Below are positions 6,738 through 15,034 of a stretch of 16,118 bases of DNA, piece by piece; the stretch's first letter is position 1, and each line of letters opens with the position of its first letter. Position numbers and translations under genes: made by a program. Source of the stretch: Candidatus Hydrogenedentota bacterium (GTDB taxonomy: Bacteria; Hydrogenedentota; Hydrogenedentia; Hydrogenedentales; CAITNO01); assembly GCA_007118765.1 (NCBI GenBank), contig SKQZ01000211.1, positions 1 through 16,118 of the forward strand, read 5' to 3'. The notes under the pieces are model-generated. The model saw only the letters and a program-made list of their open reading frames with translations, was not told the DNA's origin and did not search any database.

Positions 6738-8630
6738 TCAATTAAGGGCTTGATCACAGTATTGCAGTTCGTACAGGGCGCTGTAAAGCCCGCCTTTGGC
6801 CATCAACTCGTCGTGTGTGCCCACCTCGCGAATACTTCCGTGATGCATCACAATAATGCGGTCCGCATGGCGTATGGTGGAAAGACGATGGGCGATGACA
6901 ATGCTGGTGCGGCTCCGCAACAGTTTTTCAATGGCTGCCTGGATAAGGCGTTCCGTCTCCGAGTCCACGCTGGAAGTGGCTTCGTCAAGGGCAAGAATCG
7001 CGGGATCATGGGCAATGGCCCGTGCAAAAGCAATGAGCTGCCGCTGTCCCGTGGAAAGATTACATCCCCGTTCACCCACGTGGTATTGGTAACCGCCGGG
7101 CAGCGCTTCGATGAATTCGGCAGCATTTACATAGGCCGCACACTCACGAATGCGCTCCATGGACAGTTCAGCGTTTCCAAGCCGTATATTTGCCTCCACA
7201 GTGCCGGAGAACAGGAAGGGATCCTGAAGAACCACGCCGATTTGACGTCGCAACGAGCGCAACTGATAGTCGCGTATATCCCGTCCGTCAATACGGATGG
7301 CGCCCTGCTGGCGTTCATAGAACCGGGAAAGCAGGTTTAACAACGTACTTTTGCCTGCCCCGGTATGGCCCACCACGGCAACGTGTTCGCCGGGCTGGAT
7401 ATGGAGCGATACGTCGCGCAGAATCCAGCGCGCATCCTTGGCGTTGTCCCGGCCCGGTTCATCATAGGCAAACCAGACGCCGTCCAACTCTACCCGCCCT
7501 TCAAACCGGGGCGCGGGGAGCGCATTGGGCGTGTCCACAATGTCCGGGGCCGTGTCGAGTAACTTGAACACCCGCTCGGACGAGGCCATCGCTTCCAACA
7601 ACAGATTGTAGCGGTCTGCCAGGGCGCGAATAGGGCCGAAAAAACGGTCGGACAACATAATGAACGCAAAGATGGTGCCCACCGATGCCAGTCCGCTCTG
7701 TTCTTCGCCCACCATCATGAACATGATGCCGCAATAGAGAATGATAAGAGCGGTGGACACCGTGCTGAAAAACTCGACTGTCGGGAAGTAAATGGCGAAG
7801 TTGCGCACTTGGCGCAACCATTCGTTGCGGTGGTCGGCGTTGCGCTGTTTGAATTCCCGATATGCGAAACGCTCTCTGCCGAACAGTTGCACAATGGAAA
7901 TGCCGCTGATATGTTCCTGCATCCATGCGGTGATTCGCGCAATCTTGCGACGCGCCTCAAGAAAAGAACGTTGCGCATATTTCCTGAATATCACGCTCGT
8001 TGCCAGAATAAAGGGAACCGGACTCAAGGCTATCAGCGCCAGTAGCCAATTCACATAAAGCATAACAAACAACACCACCACAATTGTCAACATATCACTG
8101 ATCACCGCCACCACGCCGCCCACGATGGTTTGTTGGATTTTTTCGATGTCGTTGGTGATGCGGTTCAACAGTCGGCCAACGGGGTTGCGGTCAATAAAAC
8201 GCAGTGGCTGACGCTGCAAATGGTTAAACAGCTCCAACCGCATGTCGTACATGCATTGCTGACCGATTATCGCCACCAGAAAGACTTGCGAATAGCGCAC
8301 CAGTGCTTGGGTAATCATGAGCGCGGCAAGGGCGGCGGCCACGAGCAGCAACCCGCGCATATCGGCTTCCATGGCGGCGCGCAGGGCCTCGGCGCCTTGT
8401 TCAGGCTCCCCTTCCAACAGTGTGCGGGCGGGATTGTTGATATACCGGTCTACGGCGCGCATGATAAGCAGGGGCGTTATGTTGCTGAGTACGGATACGG
8501 CCAGCAACAACACCGTTGCCACATACATGTATCTGCGGTAGGGGCGCGTGTATGCAAGCAGGCGCCGCATCAAGCGACTGTCATACGAACGTTGTTGCAG
8601 TTCGTCGTCTATGTGATAGCCTTCGCTCAT
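6738..8630 (-). CDS. Heterodimeric ABC exporter subunit, catalytic-Walker-B half (MdlB/TM288-like)
   Basis: The 630-residue protein has an N-terminal six-helix ABC type I exporter membrane domain (about 30-350) fused to a nucleotide-binding domain. Visible motifs are Walker A GHTGAGKST (421-429), Q-loop VVLQDPFLFSG, a non-canonical signature LSTGQ (525-529), Walker B LALDE with catalytic E550, and the H-loop IAHRLS. A polar insert of about 25 residues (PARTLLEGEPEQGAEALR region) lies between the first two membrane helices. The start ATG overlaps the TGA of the partner gene (ATGA at 8627-8630), and AGGAG lies just upstream. With the partner it should form one consensus ATP site (this Walker B plus partner LSGGQ) and one degenerate site. 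The family exports drugs, lipids or peptides; the substrate is unknown. Confidence 0.93.
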   Translation of the reverse strand: MSEGYHIDDELQQRSYDSRLMRRLLAYTRPYRRYMYVATVLLLAVSVLSNITPLLIMRAVDRYINNPARTLLEGEPEQGAEALRAAMEADMRGLLLVAAALAALMITQALVRYSQVFLVAIIGQQCMYDMRLELFNHLQRQPLRFIDRNPVGRLLNRITNDIEKIQQTIVGGVVAVISDMLTIVVVLFVMLYVNWLLALIALSPVPFILATSVIFRKYAQRSFLEARRKIARITAWMQEHISGISIVQLFGRERFAYREFKQRNADHRNEWLRQVRNFAIYFPTVEFFSTVSTALIILYCGIMFMMVGEEQSGLASVGTIFAFIMLSDRFFGPIRALADRYNLLLEAMASSERVFKLLDTAPDIVDTPNALPAPRFEGRVELDGVWFAYDEPGRDNAKDARWILRDVSLHIQPGEHVAVVGHTGAGKSTLLNLLSRFYERQQGAIRIDGRDIRDYQLRSLRRQIGVVLQDPFLFSGTVEANIRLGNAELSMERIRECAAYVNAAEFIEALPGGYQYHVGERGCNLSTGQRQLIAFARAIAHDPAILALDEATSSVDSETERLIQAAIEKLLRSRTSIVIAHRLSTIRHADRIIVMHHGSIREVGTHDELMAKGGLYSALYELQYCDQALN

Positions 8631-10441
8631 GACTCCTGCTCCAGACGGGCTTCCAGCATCTGTCGGCGATACATGCGCGTATACACGCCGTTGGCGGTGA
8701 TAAGGTCCTCGTGTTGCCCCTGTTCCGCAATACGGCCCTTGTCGAGCACAATAATGTGGTCGGCGTGCGCCACCGCAGAAACACGGTGCGAGATGATGAT
8801 GCTGGTGCGTGCGGACATAACATCGCGCAAACCGTGTAAGATTGCGCGCTCGGTATCCGCGTCCACGCTGCTGAGCGTATCATCCAGCAGCAGAATTATC
8901 GGATCACGTGCCAAGGCCCGCGCCAACATGAGCCGTTGTTTCTGACCGCCCGACAGGTTGATGCCCCGTTCGCCGAGCAGGGTGTCCATGCCTTCCGGCA
9001 TTTCTTCCACGTCAGCCGAAAAACAAGCGATGTCACAGACGCGGCGGATGGCCGTTTCGTCCATGTCGGGCTTGGCAAGTCGAATGTTCTCGCGAATGCT
9101 GTCGGAAAAAATAAAGGTGTCCTGAGGCGCACAGCCCAATGCGGTACGCAGTGTTTGCAGGGGATAGCGGCGAATATCATGCCCGTCAATATGGATGGCG
9201 CCGCGATCAGGGTCATATTCGCGGGATAACAGCGAAATGATGGTTGATTTGCCTGAACCGGTGGGCCCCACAATGGCCAGGGTTTTGCCCGGTGCAATTT
9301 CAAAGTCTATGCCCGCAAGTGTCCAGGAGTTGTCCGACTCGTCTTCAACGGCGTAACGAAAATATACATCCTCAAACCGGATATGTCCTTGCTCAATTTT
9401 GATGTGCTGACAAGTGGCCTCGTTGTCCGTGATGTCCACGGAGGCATTCAGAATCTCACTGATACGATTCATACTCACGGCGCCGCGCTGATAGAGGGTC
9501 AGCACCCACCCGAATTGCACCAGAGGCCAGGCGAGCATGGCGGTCACCACCATGAATGCAGTGAAATCGCCGAGAGCGAGGCTGCCTTCAATTACCATCA
9601 GCCCGCCCCGATAAATGATGAGCAGTATGGTGATGCCCACCAGAAAATCAATAAGCGGCCACGCAAAGGAGGTGATGGCCCCTAATACGATGTTGGCGTG
9701 CCGATACTCTTGCGAGATATCTTCGAAGGCGCTTGTTTCGCGGTCTTCAATGGCGTATGCCCGAACAACACGCGCCCCCGCGAGGTTCTCCTGGGTACGT
9801 GCCGATATGGTCGAAAAAATTTCCTGCACAATTTGCGATTGCCGGTGCATAAACCGGACAAGAAAATAAACGATTATCGTTAGTGCCGGCAAGGGTAGCA
9901 GTGCCCATAGCGTGAGCTGCGGGCTCAGATAAATCATCAGCCCCAAGGTGAACGGGATTAACACCATGTCCACCGTGCCCATCACGCCGGGACCGATGAA
10001 ATCGCGCACATGATTGATGTCGCTGGTGGCGCGGGTCATGATGTCCCCCGTGGGCGTTCGATGAAAGAACCGTGCGGGCAGGGTCAGTATGCGATGAAAG
10101 TAGGCGTTGCGTAACTCATATTCAAACAAGCGTGACGCGCCTATCATGCGCGTGCGTTGGAAGTAGCGGGCGATTCCGGCGCCGGCAGCCGTGCCGATGA
10201 GCAACAGGAAATAACCGGCAAGTCGCGGTGCACTAAGCCTCTGTTCATCAAACCCGAAAACAATGGCACGCACTACCAACGGAAAGACCATGTTGATAAA
10301 CACAAACAGCAGGGCAAGACCCGCGCCAACGGCGTAACGCCGTATATAGGGTCGATTAAACCGCCACAGCGTAAGAAACGGCTTGCCCGTTATGGCCTGT
10401 GGAAACACATGGTCATCTATGTTTTGGTTGTGGACAGACAT
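8627..10441 (-). CDS. Heterodimeric ABC exporter subunit, degenerate-Walker-B half (MdlA/TM287-like)
   Basis: The protein is 604 residues from ATG 10441 and combines a six-helix membrane domain with a nucleotide-binding domain. Motifs are Walker A GPTGSGKST (392-400), Q-loop GCAPQDTFIFSD, canonical signature LSGGQ (496-500), Walker B LLLDD in which D521 replaces the catalytic Glu, and H-loop ISHRVS. The Asp at the catalytic position combined with the partner's LSTGQ is the hallmark of asymmetric exporters such as TM287/288, LmrCD, BmrCD and MdlAB. The frame extends to a GTG at 10474, which has no Shine-Dalgarno; ATG 10441 has GAAAG 10 bases upstream and is preferred, though not strongly. It is the first gene of a two-gene operon, with a candidate promoter at 10498-10529 and the hybrid kinase gene upstream on the same strand. 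Confidence 0.92.
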   Translation of the reverse strand: MSVHNQNIDDHVFPQAITGKPFLTLWRFNRPYIRRYAVGAGLALLFVFINMVFPLVVRAIVFGFDEQRLSAPRLAGYFLLLIGTAAGAGIARYFQRTRMIGASRLFEYELRNAYFHRILTLPARFFHRTPTGDIMTRATSDINHVRDFIGPGVMGTVDMVLIPFTLGLMIYLSPQLTLWALLPLPALTIIVYFLVRFMHRQSQIVQEIFSTISARTQENLAGARVVRAYAIEDRETSAFEDISQEYRHANIVLGAITSFAWPLIDFLVGITILLIIYRGGLMVIEGSLALGDFTAFMVVTAMLAWPLVQFGWVLTLYQRGAVSMNRISEILNASVDITDNEATCQHIKIEQGHIRFEDVYFRYAVEDESDNSWTLAGIDFEIAPGKTLAIVGPTGSGKSTIISLLSREYDPDRGAIHIDGHDIRRYPLQTLRTALGCAPQDTFIFSDSIRENIRLAKPDMDETAIRRVCDIACFSADVEEMPEGMDTLLGERGINLSGGQKQRLMLARALARDPIILLLDDTLSSVDADTERAILHGLRDVMSARTSIIISHRVSAVAHADHIIVLDKGRIAEQGQHEDLITANGVYTRMYRRQMLEARLEQES

Positions 10442-10497
10442 CAGACGGCTTTCAGTGTGGAGTTGGAAATGCACCGTAAGGAGCGTCGAAAGTACCC

Positions 10498-10529
10498 ATT
10501 TTATAGCCTATTGACCGGTGGTAAAACAA
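10498..10529 (-). promoter_or_regulatory. Candidate promoter of the ABC exporter operon
   Basis: Reading the minus strand, TTGTTT (10529-10524) is followed after 18 bases by TATAAA (10505-10500, within TATAAAAT). The transcript would start near 10490 and reach ATG 10441 with a leader of about 50 bases. The -35 element overlaps the T-rich tail of the hairpin at 10533-10566. Confidence 0.4.
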
Positions 10530-10532
10530 CTT

Positions 10533-10566
10533 GCCGACATCGCCCGGCGCGGGGGTCAATGTCGGC
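10533..10566 (-). terminator. Stem-loop terminator after the hybrid kinase
   Basis: GCCGACAT (10533-10540) and ATGTCGGC (10559-10566) form a perfect 8-bp stem around an 18-base GC-rich loop that can itself form a CCCG/CGGG stem. On the minus strand it is followed by AAGTTGTTTTA, a somewhat distant U-rich tail, consistent with ending the kinase transcript. Confidence 0.5.
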
Positions 10567-10567
10567 T

Positions 10568-10590
10568 GTCAATGGTTGCATGCCATTGAC
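10568..10590. repeat. Perfect inverted repeat GTCAATGG / CCATTGAC
   Basis: GTCAATGG (10568-10575) and CCATTGAC (10583-10590) form an 8-bp stem with a 7-base loop, directly next to the terminator-like hairpin and about 24 bases beyond the kinase stop. The ATTGAC/GTCAAT core recurs at 10510-10515 and 10555-10560, so it may be a binding site or an alternative RNA pairing partner rather than only part of a terminator. Confidence 0.6.
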
Positions 10591-10613
10591 CGTCCCGTCC
10601 CCTCCGAAAATGT

Positions 10614-13600
10614 TCAAAGAAATTGCGAACGGTCCCGTTGCACATCGAAAGAGCGCACTACGGAGACAATGTCATCCGCTTTGAAAGGCTTGAGGAGATA
10701 GCCGTCTGCGCCGCTTTCGCGAAATGCTTGTGACTCGGCTTCCACCGATTTGGCCGTTACGACATAAACTTTAATGCCTGCAAGTTCGCCATTGCCTTTC
10801 AGGCGCTGGCATACTTTCCAGCCGTCCATGTCCGATATGGCGATGTCAAGCAACACAAGCCAGTATTGGCCGCTTGCCGCCATCTCAAGCGCTTTTTCCC
10901 CCGAGTCGCAGCAGTCCACCGTATACTGGTCTTCCGCCAGACAACGGGAGATAAAGGTGGCGTTTTCCGGGTCATCATCAACGCACAAAATCTTATTGCC
11001 GAGGTTGTGGCCGCTGGGCACACCCTGACTCAGCGCGTAGTGAATGCCGCTGAGCAGAGTACTCTTTCGAAAACTGCGTTTGATACGCGCGGCAACGTGA
11101 TGGGCGTACCGGTTATACAGGTCGTCGTCGTCGGTCAACATAATGATGGGGGCACTTACCGCCAGTGGCTTTGTCAGCAAGTCATCCAGCAATAGACTGC
11201 TCGAAGGCCCCGATTCCGTATCCACAAGTATGCAATCGGGATTGTAGCGCTGTGCCATTGAAATTGCGGCAGCCGGATAAATGGCATGAATAATGTCCAT
11301 GCCTTCTGAGACCAGCGAATTACGCAATTGTGCGCTCAAAGCACGGTCCTGCGAGACAATCTCTATGAGCAGATGCGTCTCTGTGGGCAGGGGCCGTACT
11401 TCTTCGTCCGATGTATCAGAGGCGCTGGAGCCCAAATGCAATGGCAACGAAAAACGAAAAGTTGAGCCTTCGCCCACTTTGCTGAAAACCGTTATACGGC
11501 TGCCGTGAAGCCGCACAATATCCTGTGCAATGGATAGGCCGATGCCTGTGCCGCCGTACTTGCGGGTGGAAGAAGCATCATACTGATAGAAACGCATGAA
11601 AATCCTGTCCAACGCTTCTTCGGGCAGCCCAATGCCGGTATCGGATATGGCAATGTGAGCGGTATCCTTGCGTACCTCTACGTCAACAGTCACCTTGCCC
11701 TCGTTCTTGTTGAACTTCACGGCGTTGGAAAGCAGATTGTTGAATACCTGTCCGAGCTTGCCCTTGTCGCCCTCCACCAGTAGCGGTGGCGATATGGGGG
11801 TGTCGTCGGAATCATGGGCATGAAGGGTCAACTCGATCTTGCGACCGTCTGCGACAGGCTTTACGCTCTGCATGCTGGCGTTGATACACTCAAGCAAGTC
11901 AAACCGCGTGAAAACGAGCTCTTCGGCGCCTTTGTGCAATCGTGAAAAGTCCAGCAGGTTTTCGATTAGCGAAACAAGTTTTTCAACATTGCGCAGCGTG
12001 ATGCCGAGATATTCCCGCTGCAGATCGTTGGTTGGGCCTACCTTACCGTTCAGTACCATGTCCGTGTACCCCATGACCGCCACCAAGGGCGTCCGTAATT
12101 CATGCGATACATTTGAAAGCAGGTTCGTTTTCATTTCGTCCAACGATTTCAGCTCTTCGTTCGCGGCGTGCAATTTTTTCCGCGCTTGTGTGGCTTCTTC
12201 CAGGGCTTGGCGCAAATGTTCCAGCAGACGGGCATTGCGTATGGCGGAAGCCAGGTGGGGTGCAATTTGTTCCAGCATGTGCGCATCTTCTTCGGTAAAC
12301 CTGGCCGCCTGCTTCGAACCAAAGTGCAACGCGCCGATAATTTTCTGTTCCGCATGCAATGGAACACACAGACAACTTTTGATTTCCGCAGGAAACTGAA
12401 AGGCAAATTCGCTGGTGCTCTCCCCAAGGTTGTCAACGATGAGGCATCGTTCCTCGCGTGCTACCCAGCCCGTGCAACTGTTATTGTCATCAATCCTGGG
12501 AAACTGTTCGTGGCCTTCACGCGGTTCCGGCCAGAGCTGTCTCGTCTCAAAGGTGCCGTCATCCAGCCCCAGCGATACAGCGGCATAATCGAAGTTCACC
12601 AGCCAGCGCACCTCACGCGTAAGATTTGCATAAACGCGTTCAGGCTCCAAACTGGCGTTCACAGCATTGGCGATCTGATTGATGGCCGCCATACGTTCGG
12701 CCCGATCCGATACTTCCTTCTCAAGGCGCACATTGCGTGATACGTCGCGGAAGGCGCCGTCAATGCCCGTCAGTTCGCCCCGGGCGCCAAAAAGGCGGAT
12801 GCCCGACATCTCAACGCACACGTCCTTTTGATTGTGCTGTTTGAGCCAGATACGAACGCTCTCAATATACGGCTCTTCCGATATCTCGCCTGCTACATGC
12901 TCAAATTCTTCTTCGTGTACGAAAAACTCGCGCAACGAACGGCCCAGCACCTCCCCAATATTGTCATAACCCAGTATGGCCGCACCGGCAGGATTGATGA
13001 ACGTGATAATGTGGTTCCCCGTTGTCTGGAAAACGCCGTCGCGCATGGATGTCACCAGATTGCGATATTTTTCCTCCGACGAACGCAGCCGATGTACATT
13101 GGCGCGCAATGCTGCCGCCATCTGGTTAAAAGAGGAGGCCAATTCTTCTATCTCGTCGCCGGTCTCAACCTTCAGTTTCAAGTCGAGGTCGCCTTGACGG
13201 ATGATCTGAGCCCCTTCATTAAGCAGCGATACGGGCTGAATAATGGTGTTGTTCACAATGCGGTATGCAATGGCGCAAAACACGCCAATGAGCAGGGCGC
13301 TCGCCAAAATGGTGGCGATGGCGGCGCGGTTGATAATGGCAAAAACTTCCGGGGTGGGGCGGTGGGCGGCTATGTATACCGGCAGGTCCGGCGTGAGACG
13401 CCGGTAAGCCAGCAATACCGGCTGTTTGGTGCCGCGGGAATCATAACTCCACAACATGAAAGAGTCTTGGTCTCGCTCCGGGGACGCAAGAATGCGGTCG
13501 CGCAGTCCCGGATTCAATTCGGAGAATGTGGGCGGCGGCGGTGTTATGGCAGCGTGTTCGTCCAAATAGACTACGAATTGTGTGTTGCCGTCAAGAACCA

Positions 13601-14231
13601 GAATCTCATACCGGTCGCTCTGGTAGGGGGCTGCGCCGTCCCCCTCGGTAAGCATCAACATCAGGAGTTCATGGATGTTCTGGCTTTCCCCCAAATAACC
13701 GAGAATAGTGTCGGAGTCAGGGTCTTTCACGGGGGTAACCAATAAGGCGGCATACCGGTTTTGCGCAGGCAGATATTGCAAGTCCACAAAACGGGGGCGA
13801 TCAATGGCATCCAAATTGGAGATTGTGGGCGCCTCCAATCCTGCTTGTGTTACCACAGGTTCGCCGGTGGCGTCATACAGACAAAAAATAGATTCCCGTG
13901 TGGCGCTGGCTTTGGATTCCAAGGCAAACCGTTCCAGTACCGGGGCCTCGTCAAAGTCTTCCCCCGCGCCATGGCTGCGGAGATACGCCACAACTTCGGG
14001 CATCTGCGCGATACGCACAATTATGCGTTCCCGTTCGCGCACGGCAAGCCGTATCCCGTCCACGGTCTTACTGGCGGCGGTGGCAAGGTTTTGGCGCACC
14101 GCAATCTGTTGGCCTTCGCGTGCCGCAACATAGCCGATCAACAGGGCGAGTATCATGGGGATAACGCCCACCCAAAGAATGGACATCACAAAACGTTTCT
14201 CAATACTGGTGCGTATCGTTTTCTTGTCCAT
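10614..14231 (-). CDS. Membrane-bound hybrid sensor histidine kinase (sensor-HAMP-PAS-GAF-HisKA-HATPase-REC-REC)
   Basis: The protein is 1205 residues from ATG 14231. Order: membrane helix about 14-37; extracytoplasmic sensor 38-300, Cache-like in its LYDATGEPV and LLVTPVKD segments; helix 303-325; HAMP 326-380; PAS 384-500; GAF 530-670 with a short coiled coil; HisKA with SNVSHELRTP (phospho-acceptor H710); HATPase with N836, DTGIG and GGTGIGLS. A degenerate receiver follows (950-1062; the usual acidic pair is missing, but D1004 sits at the acceptor position), then an intact receiver (1079-1197; D1085-D1087, D1129, T1159, K1181). It should sense an external signal and pass phosphate to a separate output, most likely the MerR-REC protein encoded just upstream. 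A GTG at 14240 is also in frame, but GGAAG (on the + strand 14242-14246) fits ATG 14231 better. Confidence 0.94.
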   Translation of the reverse strand: MDKKTIRTSIEKRFVMSILWVGVIPMILALLIGYVAAREGQQIAVRQNLATAASKTVDGIRLAVRERERIIVRIAQMPEVVAYLRSHGAGEDFDEAPVLERFALESKASATRESIFCLYDATGEPVVTQAGLEAPTISNLDAIDRPRFVDLQYLPAQNRYAALLVTPVKDPDSDTILGYLGESQNIHELLMLMLTEGDGAAPYQSDRYEILVLDGNTQFVVYLDEHAAITPPPPTFSELNPGLRDRILASPERDQDSFMLWSYDSRGTKQPVLLAYRRLTPDLPVYIAAHRPTPEVFAIINRAAIATILASALLIGVFCAIAYRIVNNTIIQPVSLLNEGAQIIRQGDLDLKLKVETGDEIEELASSFNQMAAALRANVHRLRSSEEKYRNLVTSMRDGVFQTTGNHIITFINPAGAAILGYDNIGEVLGRSLREFFVHEEEFEHVAGEISEEPYIESVRIWLKQHNQKDVCVEMSGIRLFGARGELTGIDGAFRDVSRNVRLEKEVSDRAERMAAINQIANAVNASLEPERVYANLTREVRWLVNFDYAAVSLGLDDGTFETRQLWPEPREGHEQFPRIDDNNSCTGWVAREERCLIVDNLGESTSEFAFQFPAEIKSCLCVPLHAEQKIIGALHFGSKQAARFTEEDAHMLEQIAPHLASAIRNARLLEHLRQALEEATQARKKLHAANEELKSLDEMKTNLLSNVSHELRTPLVAVMGYTDMVLNGKVGPTNDLQREYLGITLRNVEKLVSLIENLLDFSRLHKGAEELVFTRFDLLECINASMQSVKPVADGRKIELTLHAHDSDDTPISPPLLVEGDKGKLGQVFNNLLSNAVKFNKNEGKVTVDVEVRKDTAHIAISDTGIGLPEEALDRIFMRFYQYDASSTRKYGGTGIGLSIAQDIVRLHGSRITVFSKVGEGSTFRFSLPLHLGSSASDTSDEEVRPLPTETHLLIEIVSQDRALSAQLRNSLVSEGMDIIHAIYPAAAISMAQRYNPDCILVDTESGPSSSLLLDDLLTKPLAVSAPIIMLTDDDDLYNRYAHHVAARIKRSFRKSTLLSGIHYALSQGVPSGHNLGNKILCVDDDPENATFISRCLAEDQYTVDCCDSGEKALEMAASGQYWLVLLDIAISDMDGWKVCQRLKGNGELAGIKVYVVTAKSVEAESQAFRESGADGYLLKPFKADDIVSVVRSFDVQRDRSQFL

Positions 14232-14252
14232 GTATGGCACGCTTCCAAACGT

Positions 14253-14289
14253 AAAAGACCAGCGTCCCTATCGGGTACGAACGCTGGTC
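14253..14289 (-). terminator. Terminator-like hairpin immediately upstream of the kinase start
   Basis: GACCAGCGT and ACGCTGGTC (14257-14265 and 14281-14289) form a perfect 9-bp stem around a 15-base loop containing CCC/GGG. On the minus strand it is followed at once by TTTT (14256-14253). It lies between the response regulator and the kinase, with the kinase Shine-Dalgarno only 6 bases beyond the T-tract. It may terminate the regulator transcript or act as an attenuator in the kinase leader. Confidence 0.55.
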
Positions 14290-14325
14290 ACCTGAATCAA
14301 CAAGATGCTCTGAGAATAACACGAT

Positions 14326-14339
14326 GGTGTGAACACACC
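14326..14339. repeat. Inverted repeat GGTGTG-AA-CACACC
   Basis: Six-base arms separated by two bases lie right after the response-regulator stop codon (14342). It could be an operator half-site pair or a small RNA hairpin; nothing further identifies it. Confidence 0.35.
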
Positions 14340-14341
14340 TG

Positions 14342-14923
14342 TTAGCCCCGCGAGTCCTTTTTGTTCAACAAATCGCGTACTTTCGTCAAAAACTGATCCA
14401 CCTTAAAGGGCTTGGCAAGGTAGTCATCGGCGCCGCATGCAAAGATACGTTCAATGTCATGTTCTTTGTCCAAACAGGTGACGGCCATGATGGGGATATT
14501 GCGTGTCGTTTCGTTTGTGCGCAACGCACGGCATACTTCAAACCCGTTGATTTCCGGCATAAGGAAATCAAGCAGAATGAGATCCGGAGTTGACTGGGCG
14601 GCCTTTAATCCGACTTCCGTGGCATTGCTTACCTTGATCAATTCGCACCCTTCGTCGGTCAACAGCCGTTCCATCAACGCCAAGGCGTCCGGGTCATCGT
14701 CCACAATCATGACCTGCTTGTGGCCAACAACTTTGTCGCGCGGGAACATATCAAACTGCTCCCGGAATGCGTCCAAATCATGTTCCAATATGCGATAGTG
14801 ACCACCCGGCGTTCGGGATGCTTTGATTAAGCCCTGCTTGATCCAGTTCTTAATGCTGTGGTGTGTGACGTGACAGACTTTTGCTGCTTCAAACGTCGTG
14901 TAGGCTTTTGCTTCTCTTTCCAT
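14342..14923 (-). CDS. MerR/excisionase-type HTH fused to a receiver domain (response regulator with reversed domain order)
   Basis: The protein is 193 residues from ATG 14923. Residues about 8-46 are a MerR/BldC/excisionase-like winged helix-turn-helix (YTTFEAAKVCHV...IKNWIKQGLIKASRTPGGHYRI). Residues about 69-188 are a receiver with acidic pocket D75-D77, phospho-acceptor D119 in LILLDFLMPEING, T149 and K171 in KPF. Typical response regulators place the receiver first; here DNA binding is N-terminal. Phosphorylation from the kinase encoded 110 bases downstream would plausibly control dimerisation and DNA binding. Target genes are not visible, but the neighbouring operators and exporter are candidates. 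The frame opens further to ATG 14956, which has no Shine-Dalgarno, whereas ATG 14923 has AAAGGA 10 bases upstream. Confidence 0.9.
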   Translation of the reverse strand: MEREAKAYTTFEAAKVCHVTHHSIKNWIKQGLIKASRTPGGHYRILEHDLDAFREQFDMFPRDKVVGHKQVMIVDDDPDALALMERLLTDEGCELIKVSNATEVGLKAAQSTPDLILLDFLMPEINGFEVCRALRTNETTRNIPIMAVTCLDKEHDIERIFACGADDYLAKPFKVDQFLTKVRDLLNKKDSRG

Positions 14924-14933
14924 CAGTCCGTTT

Positions 14934-14939
14934 TCCTTT
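14934..14939 (-). promoter_or_regulatory. Shine-Dalgarno AAAGGA that sets the response-regulator start
   Basis: On the minus strand AAAGGA precedes ATG 14923 by 10 bases, while the in-frame ATG at 14956 has only AT-rich sequence upstream. Confidence 0.6.
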
Positions 14940-14967
14940 GTTGTTAGACGAAGCATTGGGTTGCTAA

Positions 14968-15005
14968 ATAAAGTATGTGAAACCGCACTTTATCGTATAC
15001 TTCAC
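14968..15005. repeat. Overlapping dyads in the response-regulator leader
   Basis: ATAAAGT (14968-14974) pairs with ACTTTAT (14987-14993). AAGTAT (14971-14976) can instead pair with ATACTT (14997-15002), and GTGAA (14977-14981) with TTCAC (15001-15005). The pairings overlap, so they are mutually exclusive. This could be an operator or a two-state RNA leader between the promoter and the regulator gene. Confidence 0.4.
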
Positions 15006-15034
15006 AATTTATCAATTAAAAGGTATTGTGCAGA

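Noticed and set aside
8130..8945. 271-codon open frame on + across the ABC exporter junction
   Set aside because: It is antisense to both exporter genes, which carry complete ABC motifs; composition fits a shadow frame.
10442..10474. GTG start for the first exporter gene
   Set aside because: No Shine-Dalgarno and only about 16 bases from the predicted transcript start; ATG 10441 preferred, though not excluded.
12828..13745. 305-codon open frame on + inside the hybrid kinase gene
   Set aside because: It lies wholly antisense to a gene with clear domains and shows no recognisable protein pattern.
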